Shown here one piece after another: positions 43,795-53,704 of a stretch of 64,000 nt of DNA. This stretch comes from Methanobacteriota archaeon (GTDB lineage Archaea; Halobacteriota; Methanomicrobia; Methanomicrobiales; Methanospirillaceae). Each line of letters opens with the position of its first letter. Within the stretch, counting starts at the first letter, position 1. The notes under the pieces are model-generated. The model made no database searches. It was not told where the DNA came from and saw only the letters and a program-made list of their open reading frames with translations. Made by a program: the position numbers and the translations under genes. The DNA lies in NCBI GenBank assembly GCA_029547605.1, contig JAKPPB010000063.1, positions 1 through 64,000 on the forward strand, given 5' to 3'.

Positions 43795-44574
43795 TCACCG
43801 TGCAAAACGGAGCCGAAAGAGGCCGGAGAGCATTCGGAGCACGTCCCCCCCTCTTACCCGGGAGTCGCCCCTGTCATGCCAGGTGATGGGGTGCTCCCTG
43901 ATGGTAAAACCAAGGTTGCGTATCCGCCAGAGGAGCTCAACATCGAATTCAAAGCCAGTGGAGACCATCTGTCCAATTACTGCGTCAATGGCTGCTTTTT
44001 TAAATACTTTTGCCCCGCACTGCGTATCTTTGAACGGAAGACCAAACATTACCCTGATGATCATGTTGAACACCCTGCTCTCGAATCTTCTGCCTATCCC
44101 CTGCTCACGTACGATGATCGAGCCCTCTAGCCAGCGTGATCCAATCACCACGTCCGCCCCACTGAGGATTTCGAAGAGGGTGAGCATCTGGGAAAACGAG
44201 GTTGAGGCATCCGCGTCCATGTAGCCTACAAGAGGAGCGCGGGCCTGCCGCATCCCCTCGAGAATTGCGCCACCCTTTCCAAGCCGACCCTCCCTGCGGT
44301 CACAACGGATACAGACATCAGGGTTGGCCCGCGCGAATTCTGAGATGAGCAAGGATGTGCGGTCATCACCCTCGCAGATGCAGATGACCTCACCCTTTGC
44401 CCCTGTAAGATCTGAGAGTAACCTTGGTATCCGTGCCTCCTCGTTGTATGCGGGTATGATCAGGGTGTAAGGAGGAATCCCGCTGCATGGGCCCGCAGAA
44501 CGGGAGGTCTTTTTTATCTCGTCACGGTCTCCGGCAGCAGGTGCTGGCCTGGCACCCGTCTCACTGGTGGCCAA
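43795..44574 (-). CDS. Dolichyl-phosphate sugar synthase-like GT2
   Basis: 259 aa with a TTG start at 44574, supported by AAGGAG 7 nt upstream and by the absence of other start codons before the domain. 'TLIIPAYNEEARIPRLLSDL' starts the GT2 fold near residue 37, 'GYMDADASTSFSQM' is the DXD region, and 'QCGAKVFKKAAID' and 'FDVELLWRIRNLG' match dolichyl-phosphate glucosyl/mannosyltransferases. It would charge a polyprenyl phosphate with a sugar from a nucleotide donor. There is no C-terminal membrane domain. It overlaps the small gene upstream by 14 bp. Confidence 0.85.
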   Translation of the reverse strand: MATSETGARPAPAAGDRDEIKKTSRSAGPCSGIPPYTLIIPAYNEEARIPRLLSDLTGAKGEVICICEGDDRTSLLISEFARANPDVCIRCDRREGRLGKGGAILEGMRQARAPLVGYMDADASTSFSQMLTLFEILSGADVVIGSRWLEGSIIVREQGIGRRFESRVFNMIIRVMFGLPFKDTQCGAKVFKKAAIDAVIGQMVSTGFEFDVELLWRIRNLGFTIREHPITWHDRGDSRVRGGDVLRMLSGLFRLRFAR

Positions 44575-44788
44575 CGAGGTGCTCCTTCAGTCCTGTCCCG
44601 GGACGGTACCGGTCTGCGATGGCGAGCGCGACATTTCTGAGCGCGCAGTGTTCTTCGAGACATGACTGGGGCGGGGGCTCCTTCCGCAGGATAGCCGACG
44701 TATTCTCGGTGATCTGGATGAGCTCTGTTGCGATCACCGCGTTCAGCCATATAAGGTCGGCGAGCATGGCCTTCTCTTCCGGATACAT
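44561..44788 (-). CDS. Small hypothetical protein
   Basis: 75 aa from the ATG at 44788; the track starts 27 codons earlier. It is mostly helical and acidic-amphipathic ('YPEEKAMLADLIWLNAVIAT'), with two cysteines ('SCLEEHC'). I recognise no family. The overlap with the start of the GT2 gene, which has its ribosome binding site within this gene, supports it as the first gene of the operon that includes the BrxD-like ATPase. Confidence 0.5.
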   Translation of the reverse strand: MYPEEKAMLADLIWLNAVIATELIQITENTSAILRKEPPPQSCLEEHCALRNVALAIADRYRPGTGLKEHLVGHQ

Positions 44789-44881
44789 GGGAGAGTGTTT
44801 GGACGCGCAAAAGAATAACCATGGCGGGTCGTATCTGCAGGGCCCCAGGTTCTTCATGGTATGCAACATACCTCCTTTTGT

Positions 44882-45304
44882 ATGAACTACCTTGAACGAA
44901 TCCGGAGCATGGGAAGGGATGCGAACCCATTCTTCAGACTCATGGGAATTGAGGTGGAGCAGGCAGGGGATGGACAGGGGGTCATCTCAATGAAAGTCCG
45001 GCCTGACATGCTGAATGGAGAGGGGTGGCTCCAGGGAGGAATGTTCACTGCGCTTGCGGATGAGGCAATGGTGCTTGGCATCTACTCGCTTACAGGTCCC
45101 GCGGAACAGATTGCGACAATCACTGAGACAACCACCTTTCTTGGCGGAGCACGCGAGGGGACCCTGTACGCGACAGGCCGGGTGGTCAGGAAAGGTAAAA
45201 GAGTGGTATTTGCCGAGGCCGAGGTCAGAAATGGCACTTCTGATGGCCGTCTGTTATCCCGGAGCAGCGCCGCGTTTGCGGTGAGGTCAGGCAACCATCC
45301 GTGA
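44882..45304 (+). CDS. PaaI-like hotdog-fold thioesterase
   Basis: 140 aa from the ATG at 44882. 'MLNGEGWLQGGMFTALADEAM' contains the hotdog helix with a conserved Gly-Gly and acidic catalytic residue, as in the PaaI/YigI branch of acyl-CoA thioesterases; 'FLGGAREGTLYATGRVVRKGK' and 'FAEAEVRN' complete the sheet. The His of the common 'HGG' motif is replaced by Gln ('LQGG'). It hydrolyses an acyl- or aryl-CoA; the substrate is unknown. The gene is divergent from the BrxD operon. Confidence 0.82.
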   Translation: MNYLERIRSMGRDANPFFRLMGIEVEQAGDGQGVISMKVRPDMLNGEGWLQGGMFTALADEAMVLGIYSLTGPAEQIATITETTTFLGGAREGTLYATGRVVRKGKRVVFAEAEVRNGTSDGRLLSRSSAAFAVRSGNHP

Positions 45305-45507
45305 GAGTGCGTCAGCACCGAAGTGGGGGGGGAGATCCAGTGACGCGCATATGCATGCTTTCCCCGTGACGCATACAACTATCTCTGTTGGCGGCAAAAA
45401 AAAGAGAAGGAGAATATGGTTGCCTGGGAACGCATGGGTCGCCGCAGAACGGCAATCGCTACGCGATCACTCGGGAAAGTAGAGAGAGGGGCAGAGGGGA
45501 AATTCTC

Positions 45508-47094
45508 GTGAAATATATCTTCATTACCGGCGGGGTTATGAGCGGGCTTGGGAAGGGCATCACCGCGGCATCCGTGGGGCGAATACTGAAAAACAGGGGG
45601 TATGGAATTACCGCGGTCAAGATAGATCCTTACCTGAATATCGATGCCGGGACCATGAACCCCGGCCAGCACGGGGAGGTGTTCGTCCTCTCCGACGGGA
45701 GCGAGGTCGACCTCGACCTCGGCAATTACGAGCGGTTCCTTGATATCGACCTCTCATCAGCCCATAACATCACCACCGGGAAGGTATATCGGACCGTGAT
45801 AGAGAAGGAGCGGCGCGGGGACTTCCTCGGGGAGACGGTCCAGATCATCCCCCATATCACCGATGAGATAAAATCATGTATCCGTGCGGCGGCAGAGATG
45901 GAGATACCCGGGCAGAAAAAGGCCGATATATGCCTTGTTGAGATCGGGGGAACTGTTGGCGATATCGAGAGCATGCCGTTTCTTGAGGCAGTCCGGCAGA
46001 TGAGGGGAGAGCTCTCACAGCATGACACGGTTATCATCCACGTCACTCTGATCCCCGAGGACACGATGGGCGATCTGAAGACAAAACCTACCCAGCACTC
46101 AGTCAAGGCGCTGCGGGAACTCGGTCTCCACGCTGATATCATCGTTGGCAGGAGCGAACGGACCATCGGGTCCCATACCAAGCGTAAAATCTCGGCATTC
46201 TGCGACCTCCCCCAGAATGCCGTCATAAGTGCTGCGACGGCACCCGACATTTACCAGGTGCCGCTCGAACTCGAGAAGGAAGGCCTGGGGGACGTCCTTT
46301 CGGAGCATCTTGGTCTCGAAAAGCGGAAAGCCGACCCCTCGTGGTATCACCTGGTCAGCAGGGAATATACCGAACGGGTCAGTGTAGGCATCGTGAGCAA
46401 GTATGGCATAGAGGACGTGTACCTGAGCATCAAGGAGGCCCTGAAACACGCAGGGAGGGCACTCTCGACCGAGGTGAGGATCACGTGGCTCGATGCGGAA
46501 CGGTACGATCAGAAACAGCTTGCCGAGTTCGATGGGGTCCTCGTGCCGGGTGGGTTCGGAAAACGGGGGATCGAGGGGAAGATCGATGCCATTCACTGGG
46601 CCAGGACCAACAGGACTCCTTTCCTCGGCCTCTGCCTCGGGTTCCAGATGGCAGTGGTGGAATATTCCCGCCACGTACTGGGCTGGGAAGATGCCACCAG
46701 TGCCGAGATCGGGGAGGGCAGGCACGTGATCGCGATCCTGCCCGAACAATACGATGTGACGGAGCTCGGCGGGACGATGCGCCTTGGCAATTCCCCCATC
46801 ACCATCAAAGAGGGAACCCTCGCGATGCGCGTATATGGAGAGCGCGAGATCACCGAACGTCACAGGCACCGCTACGAGGTCAACCCCCGATATATTCCGG
46901 ATCTCGAGAAGGCAGGACTGGTCTTCTCGGGATCATTCGAGAACCGGATGGAGATCTGCGAGATTTCAGACCATCCATTCTTCATGGCAACGCAGTTCCA
47001 CCCCGAGTTCAGGTCGAGACCGACCAGGCCGTCCCCCCCGTTCGTCGGGTTCGTGAAAGCCTGCTGCACGCGAAACGGGAGAAGATCACGCTGA
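45508..47094 (+). CDS. pyrG: CTP synthase
   Basis: 528 aa from the GTG at 45508 ('[20 protein letters not shown]'); the 40 residues before it in the track are not family-like. The synthase domain includes '[10 protein letters not shown]' and '[13 protein letters not shown]'; the glutaminase domain has the nucleophile in '[15 protein letters not shown]' near residue 378 and '[10 protein letters not shown]'. It makes CTP from UTP, ATP and glutamine. The gene is followed 13 bp later by guaAB, another glutamine-dependent nucleotide enzyme. Confidence 0.96.
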   Translation: MKYIFITGGVMSGLGKGITAASVGRILKNRGYGITAVKIDPYLNIDAGTMNPGQHGEVFVLSDGSEVDLDLGNYERFLDIDLSSAHNITTGKVYRTVIEKERRGDFLGETVQIIPHITDEIKSCIRAAAEMEIPGQKKADICLVEIGGTVGDIESMPFLEAVRQMRGELSQHDTVIIHVTLIPEDTMGDLKTKPTQHSVKALRELGLHADIIVGRSERTIGSHTKRKISAFCDLPQNAVISAATAPDIYQVPLELEKEGLGDVLSEHLGLEKRKADPSWYHLVSREYTERVSVGIVSKYGIEDVYLSIKEALKHAGRALSTEVRITWLDAERYDQKQLAEFDGVLVPGGFGKRGIEGKIDAIHWARTNRTPFLGLCLGFQMAVVEYSRHVLGWEDATSAEIGEGRHVIAILPEQYDVTELGGTMRLGNSPITIKEGTLAMRVYGEREITERHRHRYEVNPRYIPDLEKAGLVFSGSFENRMEICEISDHPFFMATQFHPEFRSRPTRPSPPFVGFVKACCTRNGRRSR

Positions 47095-47107
47095 GGTGCG
47101 ATTCAAC

Positions 47108-48025
47108 ATGGTGAAAGAAGAGCAGTTTATATCTGATGCAGTCGAGGAGATCCGGCGCGAGGCCGGGGATCGGAGAGTGGTAATGGCACTCTCGGGAGGA
47201 GTCGACAGCTCGGTCTGCGCGGCGCTTGCTGCCCGGGCTATCGGGGACAGGCTCGAACCGATCTATGTGGATACAGGCCTGATGAGGAAGGGAGAGACAG
47301 AGAGGATCTCCCAGGTCTTTGGAAATCTCCACCTGCACGTCGTTTCCGCGGGCGATGAGTTCCTTGACGCCCTGAAGGGAGTCAGGGATCCCGAGGCAAA
47401 GCGGAAGGTGATCGGGGAGAGATTCATCCGGGTCTTCGAGCGGGAAGCGAGAAGGACCGGTGCTCGTGCCCTCCTCCAGGGGACCATCTACCCCGACAGG
47501 ATCGAGAGCGAGGGGGGCATCAAGAGCCACCACAACGTCGGGGGCATGCCTCTTCACATGGAGTTCGAGAAGGTCATCGAGCCGCTTCGGGACCTGTACA
47601 AGGATGAAGTCCGTGCGCTGGCCGGGGCGCTTGGTCTTCCCCCTGAGATCCAGCACCGGATGCCGTTTCCGGGCCCAGGCCTCGCGGTGCGCGTCATAGG
47701 CGAGGTATCCAGGGAGAATATCGAGGTGGTCAGGGAGGCTAACTGGATAGTGGAGGACGAGATCGTGGAGCAGTTCAATCCCTGGCAGTGCTTCGCCGCC
47801 CTTCTTGGCCTTGGGACAGGGGTGAAGGGCGACAACCGGGTGCATGGATGGGTGGTAGCAGTGAGGGCAGTCAACTCGCGTGACGGAATGACTGCGGATC
47901 CTCTCCATATTCCATGGGATGTACTTGACAGGATCGCCTCAAGGATCACGTCGGAGATCCCAAGCGTTGCAAGGGTGGTGTACGATATCACTCCAAAACC
48001 CCCCGCAACCATCGAATACGAATAG
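47108..48025 (+). CDS. guaAB: GMP synthase, ATP-pyrophosphatase subunit
   Basis: 305 aa from the ATG at 47108, with GAGGTG ahead. '[16 protein letters not shown]' is the PP-loop ATP-binding motif near residue 28, and 'IKSHHNVGG' and the dimerisation domain with '[15 protein letters not shown]' follow. Archaeal GMP synthase has this subunit and a separate glutaminase (GuaAA), which is not in the window. It converts XMP to GMP. Confidence 0.95.
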   Translation: MVKEEQFISDAVEEIRREAGDRRVVMALSGGVDSSVCAALAARAIGDRLEPIYVDTGLMRKGETERISQVFGNLHLHVVSAGDEFLDALKGVRDPEAKRKVIGERFIRVFEREARRTGARALLQGTIYPDRIESEGGIKSHHNVGGMPLHMEFEKVIEPLRDLYKDEVRALAGALGLPPEIQHRMPFPGPGLAVRVIGEVSRENIEVVREANWIVEDEIVEQFNPWQCFAALLGLGTGVKGDNRVHGWVVAVRAVNSRDGMTADPLHIPWDVLDRIASRITSEIPSVARVVYDITPKPPATIEYE

Positions 48026-48052
48026 AAAAGAGCAATCCATCAGTGAGATATC

Positions 48053-49183
48053 ATGCAGAACAAGGAAGATTACCGGGCACTCGAAGCCCGGTACTATATG
48101 CCCGCGTTCAGCCGGGACCTGATGCTCGTCCGTGGTGAGGGCTCAAGGGTCTGGGACGCGGATGGGAAGGAATACATCGACTGCGTGGCAGGGATAGCGG
48201 TCTGCAGCACCGGGCATTGCCATCCCGCTGTGACCCATGCCATATGCGAACAGGCAAAACGGCTCATACACTGTTCAAACCTCTACTATGTCCCCGGCCA
48301 GGCCGAACTGGCACAGAAACTGGTGGAGAAGACCGGAATGGCAAAAGCGTTCTTCTCGAACTCTGGTGCGGAAGCAACCGATGGAGCGCTCAAGCTTGCC
48401 CGGGTCAGGACGGGCAGGAAGAAATTCGTTGCCTTCACGCACGGGTTCCACGGGAGGACTATCGGCTCCCTTGCCGTGACTCACAAGCCCGCAATACGCG
48501 AACCCTTCGAACCGCTCGGAATCCCGGCAAAATTTGTCGAGTATGGCGATCTTGACGGGCTTAAAAGAGCCGTGGACGCCGATACTGCAGGGGTCGTCGT
48601 CGAGCCCATCCAGGGAGAGGCCGGTGTCATCATCCCACCCAACAGCTTCCTGGAGGGCATCCGCGAGATATGCGACAAGACCGGGGCGCTCATGATCGTT
48701 GACGAGGTCCAGACCGGAATGGGTCGGACAGGGAGGTGGCTTGCCATCCAGCACACGAGTGTGAAGGCTGACATTATCATGCTCGCAAAGGGGATCGCAA
48801 GCGGGTTTCCGATGGGGGCCATCCTTGCACGTGAAGGCCTTGAGTTCCGAAAAGGAGAGCATGGGAGCACGTTTGCGGGAGGTCCCCTCGCATGTGCCGC
48901 CGGACTTGCCACGTTCAAGGTGATTGAGGAGGTCTTGCCCTCCGTTCCTAAAAAAGGCGACCGGTTCCGCACCGCCCTCTCGCCGTATTCGCCACGGGTA
49001 AGGGGGCTGATGGTCGGGATGACAGTCGGAGACCGCTGCGCGGACGTCCAGAAGCGGTGCGCCGAAGGCGGTGTGCTCGTAAACTGCGCCGCAGACGGCA
49101 ATCTCCGCCTCGTCCCCCCTCTCGTCATCACCCCCTCCGAGATTGAAAGGGCCTGTGCAGTCATCCGTGATGCAATGAGCTGA
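48053..49183 (+). CDS. argD: Acetylornithine aminotransferase
   Basis: 376 aa. Class III PLP aminotransferase: 'FFSNSGAEATDGALKLAR', 'THGFHGRTIGSLAVT', 'LMIVDEVQTGMGRTG' and the PLP lysine in 'IIMLAKGIASGFPMG' near residue 245. It converts N-acetylglutamate semialdehyde to N-acetylornithine in arginine synthesis; related enzymes also act in lysine or GABA pathways, but the length and motifs fit ArgD best. It lies 27 bp after guaAB on the same strand. Confidence 0.93.
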   Translation: MQNKEDYRALEARYYMPAFSRDLMLVRGEGSRVWDADGKEYIDCVAGIAVCSTGHCHPAVTHAICEQAKRLIHCSNLYYVPGQAELAQKLVEKTGMAKAFFSNSGAEATDGALKLARVRTGRKKFVAFTHGFHGRTIGSLAVTHKPAIREPFEPLGIPAKFVEYGDLDGLKRAVDADTAGVVVEPIQGEAGVIIPPNSFLEGIREICDKTGALMIVDEVQTGMGRTGRWLAIQHTSVKADIIMLAKGIASGFPMGAILAREGLEFRKGEHGSTFAGGPLACAAGLATFKVIEEVLPSVPKKGDRFRTALSPYSPRVRGLMVGMTVGDRCADVQKRCAEGGVLVNCAADGNLRLVPPLVITPSEIERACAVIRDAMS

Positions 49184-49196
49184 AAAAGGGATTTCG

Positions 49197-49814
49197 TTAT
49201 TTTTTAAGAACTTTCTCCAGCCTCGCGTTCACCACGTCCCAGTGTGCAATGCTCCAGAAGTTATCGAGATACCTCGCGCGATCGTTCTTGTAGTCAATAT
49301 AATACGCATGCTCCCATACGTCGACTGCCATCAGGATGGGAAAAGAGGGGTACACATTGACATTGTGCTTCTCGATCTGCATCACGAGCAGCCTCCCGGT
49401 CTTCTGGCAATACGTGAGTGCAGCCCACCCCGAGCCCTCGACGCTATTGGCTGCCGTAGTAAATTCCTTCTTCATCCGGTCGAATGAGCCGAACTCCTTC
49501 TCGATTAAGGCAGCGAGGGTCCCTTTCGGGGCGCCCCCACCGGTCCCTGCGGGTGCCATGTTCTCCCAGTAGAGCGAATGAAGGAGAAATCCTCCGATAT
49601 GGAAGGAGAGTTCCCGCAGGACTGCCTTCACATCGAAGTCAGTCCCCTCTCTTCTCGCGTTGTCGAGTTTTTCGTATATGGCGTTTGCGCCGTTCACGTA
49701 GCCCTGATGGTGTTTGGAATGATGGATGCGAAGCTGCTCTTCCGAGATATGGGGAGAGAGCGCCTTGTAGTCATAGGGCAGTGCCGGCAATGTATAGAGC
49801 CTGTGTGGTTCCAT
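49197..49814 (-). CDS. sod: Iron/manganese superoxide dismutase
   Basis: 205 aa from the ATG at 49814. '[21 protein letters not shown]' is the N-terminal signature; metal ligands are His in '[12 protein letters not shown]', His in '[13 protein letters not shown]', and Asp and His in '[13 protein letters not shown]'. It removes superoxide in the cytoplasm. Iron or manganese cannot be settled from sequence, though iron is common in methanogens. It converges on argD with 13 bp between stops. Confidence 0.95.
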   Translation of the reverse strand: MEPHRLYTLPALPYDYKALSPHISEEQLRIHHSKHHQGYVNGANAIYEKLDNARREGTDFDVKAVLRELSFHIGGFLLHSLYWENMAPAGTGGGAPKGTLAALIEKEFGSFDRMKKEFTTAANSVEGSGWAALTYCQKTGRLLVMQIEKHNVNVYPSFPILMAVDVWEHAYYIDYKNDRARYLDNFWSIAHWDVVNARLEKVLKK

Positions 49815-50014
49815 GTTCAGCAACCCCTGATCCACTTGTATCTGATTGCCCTATAAAAGAGTTCGGTTCATGGCCCCCCAATTCTATCAGGGGTATGAGT
49901 GCAAGGCCCAGGGACATTTTTTACCCCTCAATGGATCGCGCTCTGTCCGGTTTTTGCAACGCCATTATTAAGAGTAAAGAGCTTATACTGGAAGCACTTA
50001 CAGGAAGGGGCAGA

Positions 50015-51094
50015 ATGGCAAAAGAGAGTGGTTTTGGCTACACCTCACTTGTGCGGGATTGTTACCGCACTGGTGGCTACGTATTTGCCAGGCGTCCGGG
50101 GAGTGCAGGAGACGGTCAGGAGACCTGCAGGATTGCCCGGCTCGCAAGCAACGAAAACCCCCGGCCGCCATCCCCCCGTGCAGTGGAGATGGGTTGCCAG
50201 GCCCTGCGAGAGGGAAACCGCTATCCCGATGAAAGGATGAGCGATCTTGTCAAAGCCCTGCGGGATTACCACGGCCCGTATCATTTCGTGACCGGTGTTG
50301 GCATGGACGGGGTCATCGAGACAGTGATACGGACCCTGGTATGTCCCGGAGAACGTGTTGCGGTCTCGACGCCCACGTTCTCCTTCTATGGCCTTGCCGC
50401 GATGGCGCAGGGTGCCGAAGCAGTGAATATTCCAAGGAATTCAGATTTTTCGGTCGACACATCCTCCTTTATCAGCGGGGCGAAGGATGCGAAGCTCTCC
50501 TTTCTCTGCACGCCGAATAACCCCACGGGGAACGTGACCAGCCTCGAAGATGTCGAGGAGATCCTCACCTCGATCTCCGGCATGCTCTTCCTCGACAATG
50601 CATATGTAGAGTTCTGCGAGACAGATTACCGCCCCCTGATGAAGAAGCATGGGAACCTGATCCTGGGGCGGACCTTCTCGAAGGCCTTCTCGCTCGCAGG
50701 ACTTCGGGTAGGGTATGCGTTCGTGCCTGAGTGGCTGGTTTCCTGCTACATGCGCGCAGCGACGCCGTTTACTCTCAATTCCGTGTCTGCCGCCGCCGCA
50801 ATCGGGGCTCTTGGTGACCGGGAGCACGTCCCGGAGACCGTGGCGCATGTCAGGAAGCTCCGAAAAAAGGTCATCGAGGAATGCCGGTACCCTGTATTCC
50901 CCTCAGGTGCGAATTTCGTGATGGTGGATGTTTCGCCATTGACGGGGAGGGAGATGGCAGACCGTCTCTCAGAGCATGGGGTCATGGTCAGGTCGTGCGA
51001 GAGTTTCCCCGGGCTTGGACCAAACTACATAAGGGTAAGTATCGGGGAAGAATGGGAGAATGCCCTCTTTCTGGACGTGATCAACGCCTTATGA
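50015..51094 (+). CDS. hisC: Histidinol-phosphate aminotransferase
   Basis: 359 aa from the ATG at 50015 with AGGAAGGGG upstream; the ORF track extends upstream into sequence antisense to sod. 'ASNENPRPPSPRAVE', 'CTPNNPTGNVTSL', 'LFLDNAYVEF' and the PLP lysine in 'LGRTFSKAFSLAGLRVGY' near residue 221 identify a HisC-type class I/II aminotransferase. It transfers an amino group to imidazole acetol phosphate in histidine synthesis. Its stop overlaps the next gene as ATGA. Confidence 0.92.
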   Translation: MAKESGFGYTSLVRDCYRTGGYVFARRPGSAGDGQETCRIARLASNENPRPPSPRAVEMGCQALREGNRYPDERMSDLVKALRDYHGPYHFVTGVGMDGVIETVIRTLVCPGERVAVSTPTFSFYGLAAMAQGAEAVNIPRNSDFSVDTSSFISGAKDAKLSFLCTPNNPTGNVTSLEDVEEILTSISGMLFLDNAYVEFCETDYRPLMKKHGNLILGRTFSKAFSLAGLRVGYAFVPEWLVSCYMRAATPFTLNSVSAAAAIGALGDREHVPETVAHVRKLRKKVIEECRYPVFPSGANFVMVDVSPLTGREMADRLSEHGVMVRSCESFPGLGPNYIRVSIGEEWENALFLDVINAL

Positions 51095-51603
51095 TGATCG
51101 GGATCACCGGCACTCCGGGAACAGGGAAAACGACGGTCGCACACGAACTTTGTGCACGGGGCCACATGGTCACTGCGCTGTCCACCACCATCACGCCCTA
51201 CATCATTGAGAGGGACGAGGTAAGGGACACGCTCGTTATCGACGAGGAGTCCTGGGCCCGGGAATTCCCAAGAGTCGAGGGGTTCGTCGAGGGGCATCTT
51301 GCCCACCTCCTTCCCTGCGACCTCATCGTGGTGCTGAGGTGCAGGCCCGACGTGCTGGCCGGGCGCCTCCGTGCACGAGGGTATCCTGAAGCAAAAGTGC
51401 GCGAGAATGTGGAAGCCGAGGCACTTGATGTTGCTCTCATAGAAACCCTGGAGGAGTTCCGGGGTGACCAGGTGCTCGAGATCGACACTACCGAGCGGGA
51501 CTTTGGGGAGTGTGCCAGTTTGATAGAAGAGTTCTCACAGGGGAAGATACCACCATCGTTTGGGAATATTGACTGGTCAGGGTATCTTGGGGAGGAGGTA
51601 TGA
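51091..51603 (+). CDS. AK6-like putative adenylate kinase
   Basis: 170 aa. The start ATG overlaps the hisC TGA (ATGA), and a second ATG follows at once. 'IGITGTPGTGKTTVA' is the P-loop, and 'VVLRCRPDVLAGRLRARGYPEAKVREN' is the lid region of the AK6/Fap7 family, which includes enzymes with adenylate kinase activity and a part in small ribosomal subunit maturation. The archaeal function is inferred. The 3' end overlaps the phosphatidyltransferase gene by 4 bp. Confidence 0.88.
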   Translation: MMIGITGTPGTGKTTVAHELCARGHMVTALSTTITPYIIERDEVRDTLVIDEESWAREFPRVEGFVEGHLAHLLPCDLIVVLRCRPDVLAGRLRARGYPEAKVRENVEAEALDVALIETLEEFRGDQVLEIDTTERDFGECASLIEEFSQGKIPPSFGNIDWSGYLGEEV

Positions 51604-52196
51604 CGCTCGAAGTCCTCCGCCCCTACATGAATGAGATCATGGCCCCGTTCATTTCCCTTGCCAAAAAGATTGGTCTCTCACCGAACAACCTCTCTGTAGG
51701 AGCTCTGGTAACCGCCGCCGTTGCAGGGGTCTTCTTCTTCCTCGGCAATGTGGTCGCAGGGACTCTCTTCGTGGCACTGAATGCCCTCCTTGATGGACTT
51801 GATGGCGCCCTCGCCCGCTCCGAGAACATCCAGAGCATCAAGGGGGATCTCCTCGACCACGTAATTGACAGATATGCGGATATCTTCATAATCACAGGGA
51901 TATTTGCCGGAGGTTTTGCGAGCTGGCCCGTGGGAGTGCTCGCACTCACGGGAGTGCTGATGTCATCCTACCTCGGTACACAGGCTCAGGCAGTAGGTGT
52001 AGGAAGGTATTACGGTGGTGTGCTTGGACGGGCAGACCGCCTTGTGCTCATCCTCGGTGCAGGGCTCCTCACCCTCGCCTTCCCCTTCCCATTCTATGGC
52101 CTCTCTATCCTGGGCTGGCTTCTCCTGGTATTCGGGGTGATGGGGCACATCACTGCCGCCCAGAGATTCATTTATGTCTGGAGACAGATGCCCTGA
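51600..52196 (+). CDS. CDP-alcohol phosphatidyltransferase (archaetidylinositol phosphate synthase type)
   Basis: 198 aa with about five to six membrane helices. The family signature DGxxARx8GxxxDxxxD is complete: 'LDGLDGALARSENIQSIKGD' followed by 'LLDHVIDRYAD', residues 60-90. It joins a CDP-archaeol lipid to an alcohol phosphate; archaetidylinositol phosphate synthase is the closest known archaeal role, but serine or glycerol acceptors are possible. The start overlaps the AK6-like gene as ATGA. Confidence 0.88.
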   Translation: MTLEVLRPYMNEIMAPFISLAKKIGLSPNNLSVGALVTAAVAGVFFFLGNVVAGTLFVALNALLDGLDGALARSENIQSIKGDLLDHVIDRYADIFIITGIFAGGFASWPVGVLALTGVLMSSYLGTQAQAVGVGRYYGGVLGRADRLVLILGAGLLTLAFPFPFYGLSILGWLLLVFGVMGHITAAQRFIYVWRQMP

Positions 52197-52299
52197 AGGG
52201 AGCCGGTCCGAAACGACTCCCATCAGGCAGTCCTGAACACAGGCATTGGTGTAGTGAACGTGGTCCCAGGATAAAAAATGTCATCTTAGGGGGAAAATA

Positions 52300-53304
52300 T
52301 CAGGAGAACCAGGAATCAAGGGTCTTTTGCCCCGCCTTTGCACCCATGCTGTCAAGGGCTTTCTGGATGCGCTCCTGCGAGAAGTCGAACCTTTCACAGA
52401 GCATGCGGATGATCCCTTCTCTGTCAGGGGGATTCCAATGGATTGAATAACTGTCCGTTGCAGGAGGGGCCAGGAAGAACTCCATGATTGCCTCCCATTC
52501 CGTATCCGGGAGTCGCTCTCTCATGGTCTGCTCAAACTCCCCCCTCTGAACCACCCTGAGCGCGGTCTTCGCACCGACACCTTTGATCCCTGAATTGAAA
52601 TCCGTGCCGACCAGGAGTGCAATTCGGACGAGATCGCTGCGGGTCAGTGAGAGACCTCTAAGCACATCCGACAACAGGATTCTCTCGGGGTACACAGAGA
52701 TTGTCCGCCCCCTCACTTTCCGTTTCCCGCTGACTGCAAGGTTCCTCACGAGAACCGGTGCCCCGAAGAGGAGCGTGTCGTAGTCCTGGGAGATCACGTA
52801 CCCTGCATCGCCCTTCTCAACCATGTGGGCTGCCTGGGCCTCGCCCTCGCTCGGTGCCTGGACGCAGGGAATCCCGAGGAGAGAGAGGAGTTCACGGCTG
52901 GTCCCAATCACGTTCTCGTCAATCCTTGATGACGATCTTGCCTGTTTGTATGCTTCCGCAATGTCTCCCCTCTCCAGTGCGTCCTGCCATCTCTCCCCTG
53001 CCCGGTCCCTTATGGCGCGGCGGACCTCGATCGTCTCCTGCTTAAAGTCGGGAGGTGTCCCATCAAAGACCCAGACAGGCCTGATGCCTTTCTCGAGGAA
53101 ATTGGCGGTCCGGAAGAGGATGCCCGAGAGGTGGGAAGTGACTCGCCCCTCCTGGTCCATCAAGGGCGTCCCGTCGGGCTGCCTGATGATGCTCAGGAAC
53201 TGGTACAGGGCGTTGTGGGCGTCTACGGCGGCAACTCCCGCAAGAGCTTCCCACCCCACCGTATCCCTGAACTCGGTGAGGATATCCCGGAGTGCTACGC
53301 CCAT
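52300..53304 (-). CDS. fen: Flap endonuclease 1
   Basis: 334 aa. The N and I nuclease regions are intact: 'AVDAHNALYQFL', 'VWVFDGTPPDFKQ', 'PSEGEAQAAHM' and 'SQDYDTLLFGAP' hold the two-metal acidic residues, and 'LVGTDFNSGIKGVGAKTAL' is the helix-hairpin region. The final residues 'QKTLDSWFS' form a PCNA-binding PIP box. It cuts 5' flaps during lagging-strand synthesis and repair, upstream of DNA ligase. A small membrane-protein gene lies 28 bp upstream on the same strand. Confidence 0.95.
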   Translation of the reverse strand: MGVALRDILTEFRDTVGWEALAGVAAVDAHNALYQFLSIIRQPDGTPLMDQEGRVTSHLSGILFRTANFLEKGIRPVWVFDGTPPDFKQETIEVRRAIRDRAGERWQDALERGDIAEAYKQARSSSRIDENVIGTSRELLSLLGIPCVQAPSEGEAQAAHMVEKGDAGYVISQDYDTLLFGAPVLVRNLAVSGKRKVRGRTISVYPERILLSDVLRGLSLTRSDLVRIALLVGTDFNSGIKGVGAKTALRVVQRGEFEQTMRERLPDTEWEAIMEFFLAPPATDSYSIHWNPPDREGIIRMLCERFDFSQERIQKALDSMGAKAGQKTLDSWFS

Positions 53305-53332
53305 GAAGACGGTCTCCGTGCGGGATCAGAGG

Positions 53333-53647
53333 TCAACGGTAAACCCTTTTCGCAAACTCTTCCACCACGCTGTCGATATGCGATATGTGGGTGTCGTATT
53401 TCTGTGACATCTTTGCAGCGATCTCCTCCATGTTCATCCTGATCATCCGCTCCCTTTTTGCGAGGCTCTTTTCGATGAGCCTCACCTTCCAGTGCACGAG
53501 GAAGATGAGTCCTCCTAGAGAGAGCATCATGAGGGCAGCGGCAAACGATTTGATAAGGTCAAAGTTCAGATTAAATACCAGGACCAGGGTGGAGATCACC
53601 AGGATGAGAAGAAGGAGAAGATCCCCCAGGTATTCACGAATATCCAT
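53333..53647 (-). CDS. Small membrane protein with coiled-coil tail
   Basis: 104 aa from the ATG at 53647; the track's start lies upstream inside the region of the presenilin gene. Two hydrophobic helices ('LLLLLILVISTLVLVFNLNF' and 'SFAAALMMLSLGGLIFLVHW') are followed by a charged helix ('VRLIEKSLAKRERMIRMNME') likely to form a coiled coil. No family recognised. It may be co-transcribed with fen, 28 bp downstream, which is an odd pairing for a membrane protein. Confidence 0.65.
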   Translation of the reverse strand: MDIREYLGDLLLLLILVISTLVLVFNLNFDLIKSFAAALMMLSLGGLIFLVHWKVRLIEKSLAKRERMIRMNMEEIAAKMSQKYDTHISHIDSVVEEFAKRVYR

Positions 53648-53704
53648 GATTTTACATGATGAACACCAATGCATAAAACTACCCCCGGCTATGGTGATCA
53701 CTGG

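Noticed and set aside
40686-44788. A complete BREX or DISARM defence system
   Set aside because: Only a BrxD-like ATPase is present; no methylase, PglZ phosphatase, kinase or helicase gene lies within the window.
49484-50014. N-terminal extension of hisC
   Set aside because: The stretch is antisense to sod and its translation is Arg/Pro-rich. HisC similarity begins at the ATG at 50015.
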